Of a stretch of 64,000 nucleotides of DNA, positions 22,645 to 34,499 are shown piece after piece; position 1 is the stretch's first letter, and each line of letters starts with the position of its first letter. The position numbers and the translations under genes were made by a program. The notes below the pieces were generated by a model. It worked only from the letters and a program-made list of their open reading frames with translations. It was not told where the DNA came from and searched no databases. This DNA is from Physcomitrium patens (taxonomy: Eukaryota; Streptophyta; Bryopsida; Funariales; Funariaceae). The stretch spans positions 12,767,516 to 12,831,515 of the forward strand of contig NC_037260.1 in the NCBI RefSeq assembly GCF_000002425.4, given 5' to 3'.

Positions 22645-24340
22645 TTAGCGATCTTTGAGTGAACATGATGTTGGTGATGGGCAGTAGGAACGAGTGTGAG
22701 CATGTTGCCAGTAGGAGCGTGCTCTATGCACCAGAACAATGCGCATTTCGTGAACCATACTCCACATAATGACTACACATTAACAATCATTTTGATTTTG
22801 CATTCATCTCAAGGAAGAACATGCAATGGGTTTCATCGAGCACTGGGTGCAGCAATTTCAAAGATTAAATTTTCAGATCTCATTTTGAAAAGCGCGGGCG
22901 TGAAGCATTAGGATGATTCGGCCATATTTAGTGTATGGAATGAGATATTTGAGTTAGAATTCGAATATTTTTGAATTCACGACTTGAGGGACGAAAGAGT
23001 AGAGTATAAAATATGCATGTCTACTAAATGAAGTGGTTTTTATCCATTCTGCAGGAGGCATGAAAAGAAACAATGACGAGTTAGGATATTCATTTTGTTG
23101 TGAAAATAGTTGCAGAGTAAGTATACGCCAAACTACGTATTTCGAGATCTTGTATCTGACATGAGGTATAGGAAGTAGTGCCCCCCCGTCAGACTCTTTG
23201 TGGATCATCCAAATGGGACGCTGGTTTCCCAGCTATGAGGGACTAAGACCAATTGAAAGAACATGGAGGAAAACTAAGGGAAAGGCACAATCTTGAAACT
23301 TGCCACGAATGGCATGCGTAGAGAGGCCCCAGGGAATAAGAGGGATGAAGGCAAGGTGGAATACGTTTAGAAGGCAAAGAATTTTCTCTTCATTTTTGCT
23401 TGTGCTTCCTCTGTGCAGTTGTGTTTGGTAAGTCTCTCTATGCTTCTATCCCTACGTGTACTAAAGACTTCCATGCTTTGTATAAAACCAATCCCGTGTA
23501 ACAAGGTACTTTGTCTCTATCAAACGAGCATTTGTTGCACCAGATATTTCACAAAATTAAGGAGCATAGTAGAAGCTATGGGGTGTCATTAGATATCTTG
23601 AGTGTGTTATTGTTTCCATAGTACCGTTATTGCAGAGGGAGCAACTGCCGTTCATCTACATCTCGTCTTTATGTATCCACCCGTATGCCCTCTACTATCA
23701 CCAACCATTGTATTAGGAGGGCTCCGTGAAACCCAAAGAGGGAGGGCTTTGTGAAACATAGATTCGCACGCAACTCAAAACCTGATTTTTTTGGAATAAG
23801 TTATTTTTGAGAAATTTGTGAGAGCAATAGTACACATAGTCAGAGTAGCGTAGCCTTTTTCTAATAGATAGCAGCGTATCGCTATGCTTTCAGTGTTGGG
23901 AGAGGGTGAGGCCAATCCAAATTTTGCAATATGTCCAAACAACAAGCGAAGTGTGTAACCGGCAGGGTTGGAGCAATTTCGGGGCCTATGGCTCAAAGTA
24001 CAGCAAAACCTTTAGTAGCAATATAAAACACATAGAGAGAAATTGCAAAACAAATAGAAAGCGGATGCATAATGGCGGGACTTTGTAGCACAGACTCACA
24101 ATATGCACAACGGAGCAAATCTCAGATTTATGCAACAACAATTGGAGGAAGAAGCGCCATGTAAGAGCTCAAGGATGACTCGATAATTGTAAGGAGAGCA
24201 AGGTTAAAGCTTGAAGACAACATGATCAAGGGAAGGAGCAAGACGTGGAATACCAACAATGACCTCTACAGCAGGGCACTATAATAGGAAAATAAAAAAA
24301 GAACTTGTAACAAGACATACCAATGGAGAAATGCAATAAA
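22645..24340. other. 3' flank of the gene island, no recognised gene
   Basis: The stretch should contain the 3' untranslated region of the Dabb gene, then unique-looking sequence. I see only short chance frames. There is one imperfect local duplication around 23716-23757 (AGGGCTCCGTGAAAC and AGGGCTTTGTGAAAC) and a TATA-like TATAAAACC near 23488. Nothing in it resembles the surrounding retroelements until about 24350. Confidence 0.5.
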
Positions 24341-24349
24341 AATTTGCAA

Positions 24350-26050
24350 CATGATATAGGATAATATAGATCAAGGTGGACAACCACATGAATTGGAATT
24401 TGTTCAAGAAAAAGAACAAAATTTGTATTTTTTTATTGATATATCAATAAATGATCATTATAGCTTTGTGATATTTAATGTCATTAAATCTCTTTTTAAT
24501 CAATAGATTTAAAGTTTATTATGGTTAGAAAAGCATAACTCTTAAATAGATTGGATTTCTTATAGTCTTGACTTTTTTCATAGCATAACAAAGAGTATTG
24601 TTAACCAAGTAAAAAGTCATAAATCTAGTACAACTAAATCTTTATTTTTGGGTGCAAGTACTTTCTTACATGTTAAATAAGAAAGATCACCTTTTAATAT
24701 TTATGCTACATCTATTTGTATTGGTGGAAAGAATTTAAATGGCATTTGAAGCCAGTATGAAGGTTATCTAGATATTATTGAAAAAAAAAATGCTCATAAT
24801 CTTTTGAAGCATTGTCTCTATAATTGTTTAATTAATCTTGACAAGAGAGCTAAACCAATCTATAACTTATTATAAAATGAATTGGTTGCAATCAAGGAAT
24901 ACAATGATAAGAATTTGGCCAAGATTTTCATACACCATTTAAAATCTCTAACAAAAGATCTTATCTTGTTTGTAAAAAAAAAAGAATGGATCATTGCAAA
25001 TGTGTGAAAATTATTGAGGATTCAATAAGATTACTATCAAGAATATATATTCTTTATCTATGATATTCAAAATTTTTGATCAATTAAATTAAGCAAAGAT
25101 CTATATAAAAATAGATCTACAAAGAATATATAATTAGGTATGCATCAAAGAAGGAGATAACTAAAAGACTACATTCTGAAACAAGTATGGATATTTTGAA
25201 TATGATTTAATGCCTTTTAGACTAAAAAATGCATTAGCTATTTTTTAATATTTAATAATTATTATTTTTTGAGAAATTTTAGATGATATTATTGTATATT
25301 ATATAAAAAATATTTAATCTATTCTAAGAACAAAAAAAGACTATAAAATTTATATTTGTTGTATGTTATAAAAACTTAGAAATATAAGATTATATGCTAA
25401 GATGAAAAATTGTATATTACATGCAACTCAATTTGAATTCTTAAAATATATCATTTTAAATAATAGTCTTATAATGGATCCTAAAAAAGGTTAAACTATC
25501 ATAGATTGGAAGATTCAAAAATAATAAAAAATATATAATATCTTTTTAAATTTTTTCAATTTCTTTTAAATATTTTAAAAGATTTTTTAAAAAAATTGTA
25601 GCTCTGCTTACTTATTTAACTAGCAAAGACAAATTTGAGTGGTATAAATCAGATAAAAAGCATTTAAACTTTAAAGTTAATTTTTATTTTTGCACCAATC
25701 TTGTATTAAGTCAACTTCTCTAAGGTATTTTTTTATAAAAATAGATGCATCAAAATTTATCTTAAATGTAATATTATCACAAATAAAAATAAAAGATAAA
25801 TTTTACTAAATTTTTTTTTATTTAAGGATATTTTGAGCAATAAAGATCAATTTCAAGATCCACAACAAAGAACTTTATGCAAATAGGAAATTATTTCATG
25901 AATGATGTCATTATCTAAAACATACTTTAAATTTGGTAATTATTTATATACATGATAAGAATCTTAAATATTTTATATCAATATGTATTTTAAATTATTT
26001 CCAAGTATGTTAGAACTATGTCTTTATTAAGATTTGAATTTTAATATCTA
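24350..26050 (+). mobile_element. old chromovirus fossil J
   Basis: AT-rich, decayed pol is alignable to A and B in order. Protease text (FVIFNVIKS) is near 24455, the protease-RT linker near 24750-24840, and RT from 24890 (FIHHLKSL, then LFVKKKE near 24970). The tether follows, then RNase H near 25900-26040 (DKNLKYFIS). Breaks are very many. The right end merges with another RT-like fragment and then the F LTR. Confidence 0.7.
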
Positions 26051-26054
26051 ATAA

Positions 26055-26280
26055 ATGAAATTTTTTTATAAATTTCTTGATGATATAATCTAATTTATTA
26101 TTTAGACAACATTCTAATCTACTCTAAGAAAATAAAAAAATATGAATTTTATATTTTTCATGTATTACAAAAACTTAGAAATGCAAGATTATAGCCAAGA
26201 TGAAAAAATATGTATTTCATACTACTTAAGTTGACTTCCTAGGATATATCATTTCCAACAAAGAATAAGCATGTATAAGA
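26055..26280 (+). mobile_element. extra RT fragment after fossil J
   Basis: This short piece again resembles RT around the active site and downstream (a FLDDII-like start, then text like the LRERGLYAKLEKCLFH stretch and FLGYIIS). It follows RNase H, so it is out of order with J. It is either a duplicated piece or a remnant of another copy. Confidence 0.5.
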
Positions 26281-27775
26281 AGGAATCAAAAATATTTTTT
26301 AGCAAAATTTATCTCAAGAAACTAAGAATTGATATCTACAAAGGATCAATTATTAACCTAGATTGAAATTAGACTGAGGCACAAAATCACGCACTTATGG
26401 AAACTTTGGAGTTTTTTGGTAGATTAGAAAATAGAATTTGAAGAAAAACTTCAAAAGATATTTTTAAGTATTTATTTCATATCATTTGAATAAATATTAA
26501 GGTTTTGAGGGATTTTCAAAGATAGTGATGTTTTTGGTGGAATCAAGGTTTAGAAAATAAAAATACATTTACAAATTGAAGTTTTTTTGAGTTATATGAT
26601 TTGCATATAGGTGAAATTTAGGCAATGTATTGATGTACTAGTTGTAAATATGTATACAAACTTTGAGCTCAATCAAATAATTAAATTGAAGTATATGATG
26701 GTTATTGTGGATTGAGGTCTTAGAAATTGGAGTTCAAGGATTAGTGAGTATTTTTAAGATCTTTAGTAATTTTTCAATTGGATTGAAGTAAAATTATTTT
26801 ATATGGATACTAGACTTAATTTTCAATGTTTGGGTGAAATTTGAGAGCAATTCAATAGTTCAAAAAGGAGAGATTAGCACTAGAAGTTCAACATTCAAGT
26901 TGGAGTAAGAGACTGCTGTTGTACTATAATTTTTTTATAGTATATAAAAACTAACTAAAACATATAATATATTTATAAGTATTGATTTATATTATAATGG
27001 TTAGTAGATTAATTTAAAGAAAGTTGATGTAAGAGAATTTATTTTAAAATTTATCTATTTTAATTATAGTGTTTAAATTAAATAGGATTTAGATATTTAA
27101 TATAAAATTTAAAGAGAATATTGGGACTTAAAGATAAAGATTCAATTCTCTAAGAAACTTATTTAGAGGGATGAAAGCAAGGTATAGATAGATGAAGGCA
27201 AGGAGTGAAGATCTTCATCCCTATTAGTCAAAAGCCATATCTAATAGACTCTCAAGAGATTGTCTGCGACCATAACAAGAGTTTTGGTGATGTCAAAAGG
27301 AACATTTGAGAATCAAAAGCAAGAATTATAAATTTTAGAATTTGGACTACAATTTGTATGCAAATTTTAGAAGTTTTGGATTTAATGTAATAAAATTATA
27401 GCCATTTGAAGTTAAGGTGTCTTTTTAGGACATATTGTTGCTCTTTTGAATATACAAGGAATTTTATAATAGCTTTTGGAAATCAAAAGATGTAGCGACA
27501 AGGGTGATTTTAAGACCTATATCTTTTGTAATTGAATTTTTACATTTAGAGTTTATGTAAAAGAATTACAGAGCATTAAAGATAGCACATGTAATTCAAA
27601 CGTAATAAATAAGTCTTATTATTGATAGCAATGGTTGGAGCCATATTTTGAATTTTTATACAAATTTTTGGCTCAAAATTTTCAAAAGTATGTATTATTA
27701 GGTTAAAAAGCTATATATCAAAATTTTAAGATATTTAAATATTTAATTTGTGAAATATAAAGAAAATTGTACATA

Positions 27776-27804
27776 CAGTGACAAACAAAACCGAGTACAA
27801 AATC
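27776..27804 (+). repeat. left terminal inverted repeat of the Tc1-like element
   Basis: 29 bp, exact reverse complement of 29331-29359. The CAGTG terminus is typical of Tc1-like elements. Confidence 0.97.
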
Positions 27805-28002
27805 AGAAGTGCCAACTTTTAAGAGTAGTTACAGAAATTTCAATGATTGCTTTATAAATCTGAAAGTTACATGGAATAATACACATAGTCTTGTACACAT
27901 GTACAAAGTTGCACATCAAATTGATAACTAAACATCCTTCTACAAAGTCAAATCAACAACTATGTCTTGTACTCAGTATTGTTCAAAGAAAATCTTCAAA
28001 CT

Positions 28003-29019
28003 TCAATATTTAGTCCAATAACCTTTTGCTTCCAAAACAGCTGAAATCCTTCTTGGCATACTTTTGTATACTTTCTCACAATCTTTTGCATCAAAACAAG
28101 GATAAATACTACAAACATTCTCCCACAATTCTTGAACACCTCTTGGCCTTGGAGTGACTTGGCTTAAACGCGGTTTGAGAAGGGCCCAAAAATGTTCCAT
28201 TGGATTCAAATCTGGAGATTGAGCTGGCCATCAAAGGAGCTGAAATGGCTGTGAAGAGAGCCAAAACTGAATACTTTTTGCCGTATGTTTGGGATCATTA
28301 TCATGTTAAAAAACCACCTTAGTAGGATCTAAGTTGTAATTCTGTGTGGTACTTTGCAAGTAGGTTTCTAAAATTTTTTTGTACAAGTGTTGCTCCATTC
28401 TACCTTCAATTTGATACCAAGCACCTGGTCCAAAAGCAGTCATACAATCCCAAATCATAATTGAACCACCACCATGTTTGATAGTTTGACTAACATGTTT
28501 AGGTCCAGGTCGTTCTCCTTCTCTCAACCAACAACAAGACCTACCATCTGAGTTGATTAGGTTAATCTTTGTCTCATCACTAAAAATAATCCATCTCCAA
28601 TCATCAACGGTCTAATTTTTGTATTTATGAGCAAAACTCAACCTTGTAAGAACATGTCTTTTGGCAAGTAGAGGCTTCTTTTGTTGCACACAAGCACCCA
28701 AACCAGCTTCTCTCAAACCACGCCTCAAAGTGATGTCTGAGAAGTATTTACATATTTTTTCTCGAAGTTTTTTTGAAGCTGTACTTGCCGTTTTGAGACA
28801 ACTAGCAGTGACAAGGTGCATACCAAGTCGCTTCTCTTGCTCTCCTAAAACCTTTGGACGTCCTCCTCTTTGCTTTTCTATTTCACCACTAATCTCCTTC
28901 CTCAGATGAGCTACTGAAGACTGACTCATTCTAAGTGAGTCTGCAACTTTTCTTGTAGAAACACCATTCCTAAGCTGCACCAATGCTTGGTGCTTCAATG
29001 ATTCACACAACCAAGGCAT
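28003..29019 (-). pseudogene. Tc1-like DD34E transposase, three in-frame stops
   Basis: A frame of about 338 codons starts MPWLCESLKHQALVQLRNG. The N-terminal paired helix-turn-helix region includes VSTRKVADSLRMSQSSVAHL, and a GRPR-like linker reads RGGRPK. Catalytic residues are D in IIFSDETKIN, D in HDNDPKHT, and E in SPDLNPMEHFW. There are 34 positions between the second D and the E, which defines DD34E. In-frame stops fall at about 28609-28611 (Trp expected), 28303-28305 (Gln expected before HDND) and 28228-28230 (before WPAQ). There are no frameshifts. In the family the protein cuts and pastes the element at TA sites; this copy cannot make full-length protein, though its ends look usable in trans. 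Confidence 0.9.
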
Positions 29020-29330
29020 AGAGATACAATTGACAAATCAACTTTCACTATAGATAGTACACAACAAGAGCAACACAACAAACAAAAAATGCCCTCAAAT
29101 CTTGTAACAAGGAGTGTACATTGAAATTTCGAAATTCAGCAAGAAGAAGCAACCAAAACTGAGTACGCACGTCTATGTGCTTCTACAACACTTTTCTCAT
29201 AAACCCTACCTCAAATGATAATGAGATTTTTCATCCATGTAGAGGACTAGATGAATACACACAATAAAAAAGTAATTCTATCAATTGACTTATGTATCAG
29301 TTGGAAGGATCAATGAACTATGAGTGTTGA

Positions 29331-29359
29331 GATTTTGTACTCGGTTTTGTTTGTCACTG
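29331..29359 (-). repeat. right terminal inverted repeat of the Tc1-like element
   Basis: 29 bp, exact match to the left end in inverted orientation, followed by the TA target duplication. Confidence 0.97.
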
Positions 29360-29752
29360 TAGGTGTATATAAGCAAGGATTTGAAGCTACTATTAGGATT
29401 TTTACAATATTTCAATATCTGCAATGAATTTGTAATTAAAAATTATTGTAGTAGTTTTTGAAGGTACATCAATAATTTATGTAACATTTCGGTTTGTTTG
29501 AATAGTCCAATTATAAAATATGAGTTGAAGTTTAGGAAAAATTCATCTTAAGCATATATAAGCTTTTAAAATATTTTTATCACATTTTCGATGATCTTTG
29601 ATACTTAGGACTTATGTATTGATGTAATTGCATCTATAGGAATAATTTTATATTTAAACTTGATGTTTGTTTTTATCTTGAGACTTGATTGAGTAATTAG
29701 TGACAACCAAAAGCTTAGCGCTTTCTTAAGGTAAATTCTCTCTACAACAACA

Positions 29753-30480
29753 TCATCCAATACTTGATTGGATTATCTTGTAATTCTTTCAATTGATAAG
29801 TGCAATTGTTTTTATCTTTTTTGTGCTTATTCTTAACTAAGATATTAAAAAGTGTACAAATTTTTAAGTTGATATCAACAATTCAATTATTAGATGTTGA
29901 GATTTTATTTTTCTATAGGATTTATTAAGAATTCGTTTAAGAACTAAGATTAGCTCAAGATTTGGTTAGAATTAGGATTTGATTTAGAACTTAATTAGGA
30001 TTTGATTAGGATTTTTTAAATATTTTATTAAATTTTACTTAAAATTTGTTTAAGATTTAATTAGAATTTTAATTAAGATTTGATCTAAGATTTAATTAAA
30101 ATTAAATTAAGATTTAAATTAGGATTACATTAAGGTTTTTATTTTTAATATTTTTAAGGATGCTTTGTTATTTCTTTAAATTTTTTATTTCTAATATTTC
30201 TTTAAAATTATTTTTATTTCTTTAAATATTTATTTTTATATTTTTCTAATATTTATTTTTATTTTTTTTGAAATTAAATCATGAATTCTTTGTGTTTCTT
30301 TTGTGATTTTTTTTTTTTTTTTTTTAATTTTATTTTGACAAGTTAAAGCTTGATTGGATTTATTAAGAATTACTTGAAGTTTATTTAAGGCTCTATTAGA
30401 CTTGATAAGATTGTTGAATTTTTATTTATCTTCCACAACTAGATTCTTAATGCATTCTTAAGTAAGAATACACTTGATAC
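29753..30480 (+). repeat. right part of the F 5' LTR
   Basis: It aligns with 42180-42870 and with 36940-37475. It contains a run of degenerate AGGATTTGATTAAGATTT-like units at about 29920-30160, long T-rich tracts (about 30300-30330), and the conserved end reading CACAACTAGATTCTTAATGC. gag begins soon after. The left part is 26290-26916. Confidence 0.65.
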
Positions 30481-30559
30481 AACATATTTGGTGAACTTGA
30501 CTTGAAAAACTTGAGATAGAAGGTGTTTGTAATTGTTTTTGGTTTATTTTAATCATAAA

Positions 30560-33050
30560 AAAAGAAGATAGGAAAATGGAAGGAAAGACTTTTGATGGTG
30601 CTTCAAGTGAAGTTGGAAGTAGAGCTAGAAGTAGAAGACAAGATATGTATTTTGATTCCAACTCCGCAAGCATGTTTGAGTTTTTTACCTTATTTATGCA
30701 ATAGCAATAGATTAAAGATTGCAAAGAGGATATGGAAAACAAAGAAATACAAGAAATTATAAATAAGATTGATTAATTTGAAGGAAAGAATATTACAAAA
30801 TATTTAAAATATTATGTAAAAGAGATGGAGTTAAAGTGTAATTCAAAGGAGATGGTTCAATTATTTGAATTGGCTATTACACTAAAGATAAGAAATCAAG
30901 TGAAGTCTATTATATGATATTTTGGAGGTTCATAGAAGAAATTTTTACAAGCATTAAAAGATGAATTTTTCTTGAAAGATAGTGATTAGGTTATAAAAGA
31001 GTCATTTTTTGAATGGATTGAAAGGCCTAAGAAAGATCTTCTAGCAATAAAATTATTTAAAGAGTTATTAAAGAAAGAAAGGTAATTATTAGATCAAAAT
31101 AAAGTAGAATTTTTTCTTCAAGGAACTATTAAATAACTGAAAGAGAAGTTGAAAATCTTGTGTGAAGATAAAGAAAAAGATGAAGGATTGATAACAGATT
31201 GGAAAGAAGTAGAAGAGACAATAGAATTTCTTGTAAGAAAAAAAGATAAGGTAGATATTTAAAAACCATTGCAAGCATCTAAGATAAAAATGCCTACAAT
31301 CTAATCTAAATCTATAATTCAATCTTTAATGAGTACAATAAAGAAAGAAGAAATGGACATTAATGAAATTATATAAGGGATGAAACATTTAGAACTAAAA
31401 TTTGTAAAACTTAAAGAAAAGAGTCAATCATTAAAAACATCAACAAAATAAAAATGAAGATCAATATAAGATGTAGTATATAGATACATGTGGTGTAATA
31501 GCGAGAATCATTCAAAAAGAGAATGTGAAGATTTCATAGTAGCATTACACAAAAGAATTATTTTTTATAAAGATGACATGATACATTTAAAAGTAGGTGA
31601 AAAAAAATTAAAACAAACTTTGATTAGCGACAAATGAAGGTACTTACAAGAGAAGCATTTAAAATCTCAAGAAATGAAGCATCAATATATTGGATGGAAG
31701 CAAATCTAGGTAAATGTTTAAGCATAAATCTAGAATTTCTAAGGGAATCCAATTATTTGTACTTAAATCCAATAACTTATGTTATTTTTTTTTTTTTTAA
31801 ATTTTTTTTTACTAGAAATGATTTTAAACATGTTGGCAATAACATTTGGCAAATTATTAGGTAGAATAATCTAGTAGATGGATTATCAATGTATGCTCAT
31901 ATTATAAATAGTCAATATGAAGTATTCATAGAAGAAAAACAAAAAAAAGATGAAAATAATGAAAGGCCATAAAAAAAAACTACAAGAAAAGAATAACCAT
32001 GGCAACATAGAATCCTATATATGAAAAAAGAACTGATAATATTTCTACGAAAGAAAGAAAAATTGTGAAAGAAAGAACAAAGGCTCCTACTTATAAATTA
32101 CAATCAAATATTGAAGCTTCTACTGATTTAAATAAAGTATTAGAGGAGCAAATTTTAAGTAGAAATGTTGAATTTATAATTGATGAAATCTTAGGAATTG
32201 CAAAGCATGAATTTTATGTAGTTATTATTGATATATTAAAGAAAAAAAAATTATAAGAGATACTATGATATCAAATACACAAAAAATAAGAACAATACAA
32301 AACAACAAAGATAAAGAAGATGAAATTCAATTTTTTGGAGATGTCTTATAAGTAAGATTTATGAAGAAAAAAGTTGCAATTCAAGCTTCTAGCCATTATT
32401 TTCAAAGTCATTGAACTATAGCTATTATAAAAACTTTAGTGAAATTAGAAGATTTAGAAGAATCAATTATAGTACTGATTGATCATGGTTTTGAAATTAA
32501 TTTGATATCAAAAAAATTATATAAAAGAGAAAAATGGCCTATTGATATTGAACGTGGATAGATGATACGAGTAGCAAATAATTTAAAGGAAGATTTGTAT
32601 AGAGATTGTCTAAATATCAAGGTGACAATAAGAGATGTTATTCATGAATAAAATTTCTTTGTGGTAGATAAGTCTATAAATCTTATTATATTGAGAAAAT
32701 TATATATTATTGATACACTAATAAAAACAAAGATTATAGATGATGATTCAGCTTATGTAAGGATGAAAAATCAAGATAAAAAGAAGATGGTGCAATTTTT
32801 AATGATTTGTGCAAATCATAAAAGAAATTAAGATAGTTTAAGAGAGCATCTTTTGCCAAAGATACACAAAGAATTTGAAGAACTTAATGACTTAAAAGAT
32901 TTTTACTAGAGGCCTTTGTAAAAAAAGATGCAATGGTAGAAAAAGAGATGGATTCACCCTATGGAGTGAAGAAAACAAGATCAGCACCCTCTCCTTCAAA
33001 ATACAAGTGGATCAATGAAATTCTCATTTTGAAGAATTTTATAAGAATTG
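30560..33050 (+). pseudogene. gag and protease regions of element F
   Basis: An N-terminal gag stretch includes SSEVGSRARSRRQDMYFDSN near 30600. A decayed zinc knuckle (WCNSENHSKREC) is near 31490-31530. Near 32065-32256 is an unusually well kept segment, KERTKAPTYKLQSNIEASTD continuing to EILGIAKHEFYVVIID, which matches a conserved gag-protease linker I recall from fungal Ty3/gypsy elements. A protease-like LIDHGFEINLIS lies near 32480. It is an old fossil with many breaks. Confidence 0.6.
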
Positions 33051-33059
33051 CCTGGATCC

Positions 33060-34490
33060 TTGTAGGTAAAAAATTTTATAAAAATTACAATTTGAGCATG
33101 GAATGAGGCATATGAGTAGTTGATCATAGCATGAAAAGATATCTTAAACACAACAATGAAATTAGATTTATCAAAAAGTGCTTTCTTAACCACTTACAAG
33201 AACCATGAGTCTTGATAACGAAATTAGTTCTTAGATGAATGAAAGCCGTAGATTTACACAAGGGATCTTAGAGGTCAAGGGTAGAGATGTGGCCGCCCTT
33301 CCATAAGCCACCACTCAATTATATAAGAATAGCTATCCCAAGCCCTCTCTCTCTTCTTTTGATGAAGGATAAAGCCATCCCAAATTTTGGCCCTAAATCC
33401 TAATTTTAATTTTATTTTTGATTTGTAATCTCATTTTAAACTTTGTAGTTGTGTGTGCATGGATCTTGAGTAAAGAATGATGGTCATTGGATTCTAAGAC
33501 ATAGTTCAATGTAGTAAATAGTTTCCTTAGCTTCCCAAATACTCCAGGGATTTCAAGAGCCTCGTATTTCTTTCAATCAATCATTCATTTTTTTGAGTTT
33601 TAATGTGAAAAGTTTTATGGTTGTAGCTTTTGGTGTAAAATTTTTAATAAGATAAGGATTGCTTTATTTGGACTTCTAATGGCATAAATTCTATTGAACT
33701 TTAAGACGAAGTAAATTTTTGATTAATTTTCAAGTGGAAAGAGGTTGCCTGTTGTAGCAATCTTGGTCACTCAATTTTGATGGAGCATTTTTTATAACTT
33801 AGATATTGGATTGAATTTAAAATTATTGAAACAGAATCACTTTTAATTTAACTTTGCAATAAACTAAAAAATCATTCAATGTAGAGCTAATCACGATTTT
33901 TGGCAAATTTTGGAATAGAAAAGATTTGCTACCTTCAACTCTTAGTGTTATCAAAGTACCTTCGCTTTTATCTTTCTTTAGTCCTACTTTTACTTTATTT
34001 TTATAGTAATTTTTAACTTTCATATTTCAACTTTTGAATTTTAATTTTTAACTTTTAACCTTAATCTTTTTTCTTTTATTTTTTATTTTTACTTTTAATC
34101 TTTAATCTTCTTTCTTTTATTTTTTATTTTTACTTTAAATTTAACTTTTAAATTTTTTACTTTTATTATGGATTAATAGTAATAACTTGATCAATTACTT
34201 TTACCATCAATTATTTTAGGAATAATAATTTATAAGTTTTAATTAATTATTTATTTATTATTTTAAATAATTATAATTTTATAATCACATAAAAATTAAT
34301 AGTTAATGATATTATAAATGATCTTAAATTAACCATTAATATTTAAGTAGAAATCATGCAAATAGCCTAAAAAGTCTATAGTAAATTCTATTAAATCTTT
34401 TTATTAATATTGGTAATCATTTCTTAGAAGGCTTAAAGTAAATTGAAATGCAAACACTAAAATTTAAATGAAATTTATAATTACATAATT
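33060..34490. repeat. LTR-like insert in element F
   Basis: Non-coding, between the protease and RT regions of F. It has a TATA-like TTATATAAGAATAGC near 33317, then a pyrimidine-rich leader (CCCTCTCTCTCTTC near 33340), which is typical of a plant LTR promoter. From 34000 to 34160 it holds T-rich low-complexity sequence with a local duplication. Edges are approximate and I see no second copy. Confidence 0.4.
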
Positions 34491-34499
34491 AGAAGATCT

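Larger units (their letters stand above)
27776..29359 (-). mobile_element. Tc1-like (Tc1/mariner) DNA transposon, 1,584 bp
   Basis: Perfect 29-bp inverted repeats lie at 27776-27804 (starting CAGTGACAAACAAAACCGAG) and 29331-29359. A TA dinucleotide duplicated at the target lies at 27774-27775 and 29360-29361. It encodes a DD34E transposase on the - strand. The empty version of the same site is visible in the related LTR copy near 5180-5186 (CATATAGGTG). Intact ends and few coding lesions make it much younger than the LTRs around it. Confidence 0.95.
26917..29752 (+). repeat. D-type LTR inside the F LTR, carrying a Tc1-like transposon
   Basis: The ends (TGTTGTACTATAAT to CTCTACAACAACA) and interior align with the 1,246-bp LTR at 4331-5576. 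Without the Tc1 element and its TA duplication, this copy is about 1,250 bp. Flanking sequence on both sides matches the F-type LTR at 36358-37475, so the D-type LTR lies within an F LTR. No internal D region is present, so it behaves as a solo LTR. I see no clear target duplication. Confidence 0.75.

Noticed and set aside
26912-29757. Target-site duplication around the D-type LTR
   Set aside because: The 5-base flanks (ACTGC and TCATC) do not match, so no duplication can be claimed.
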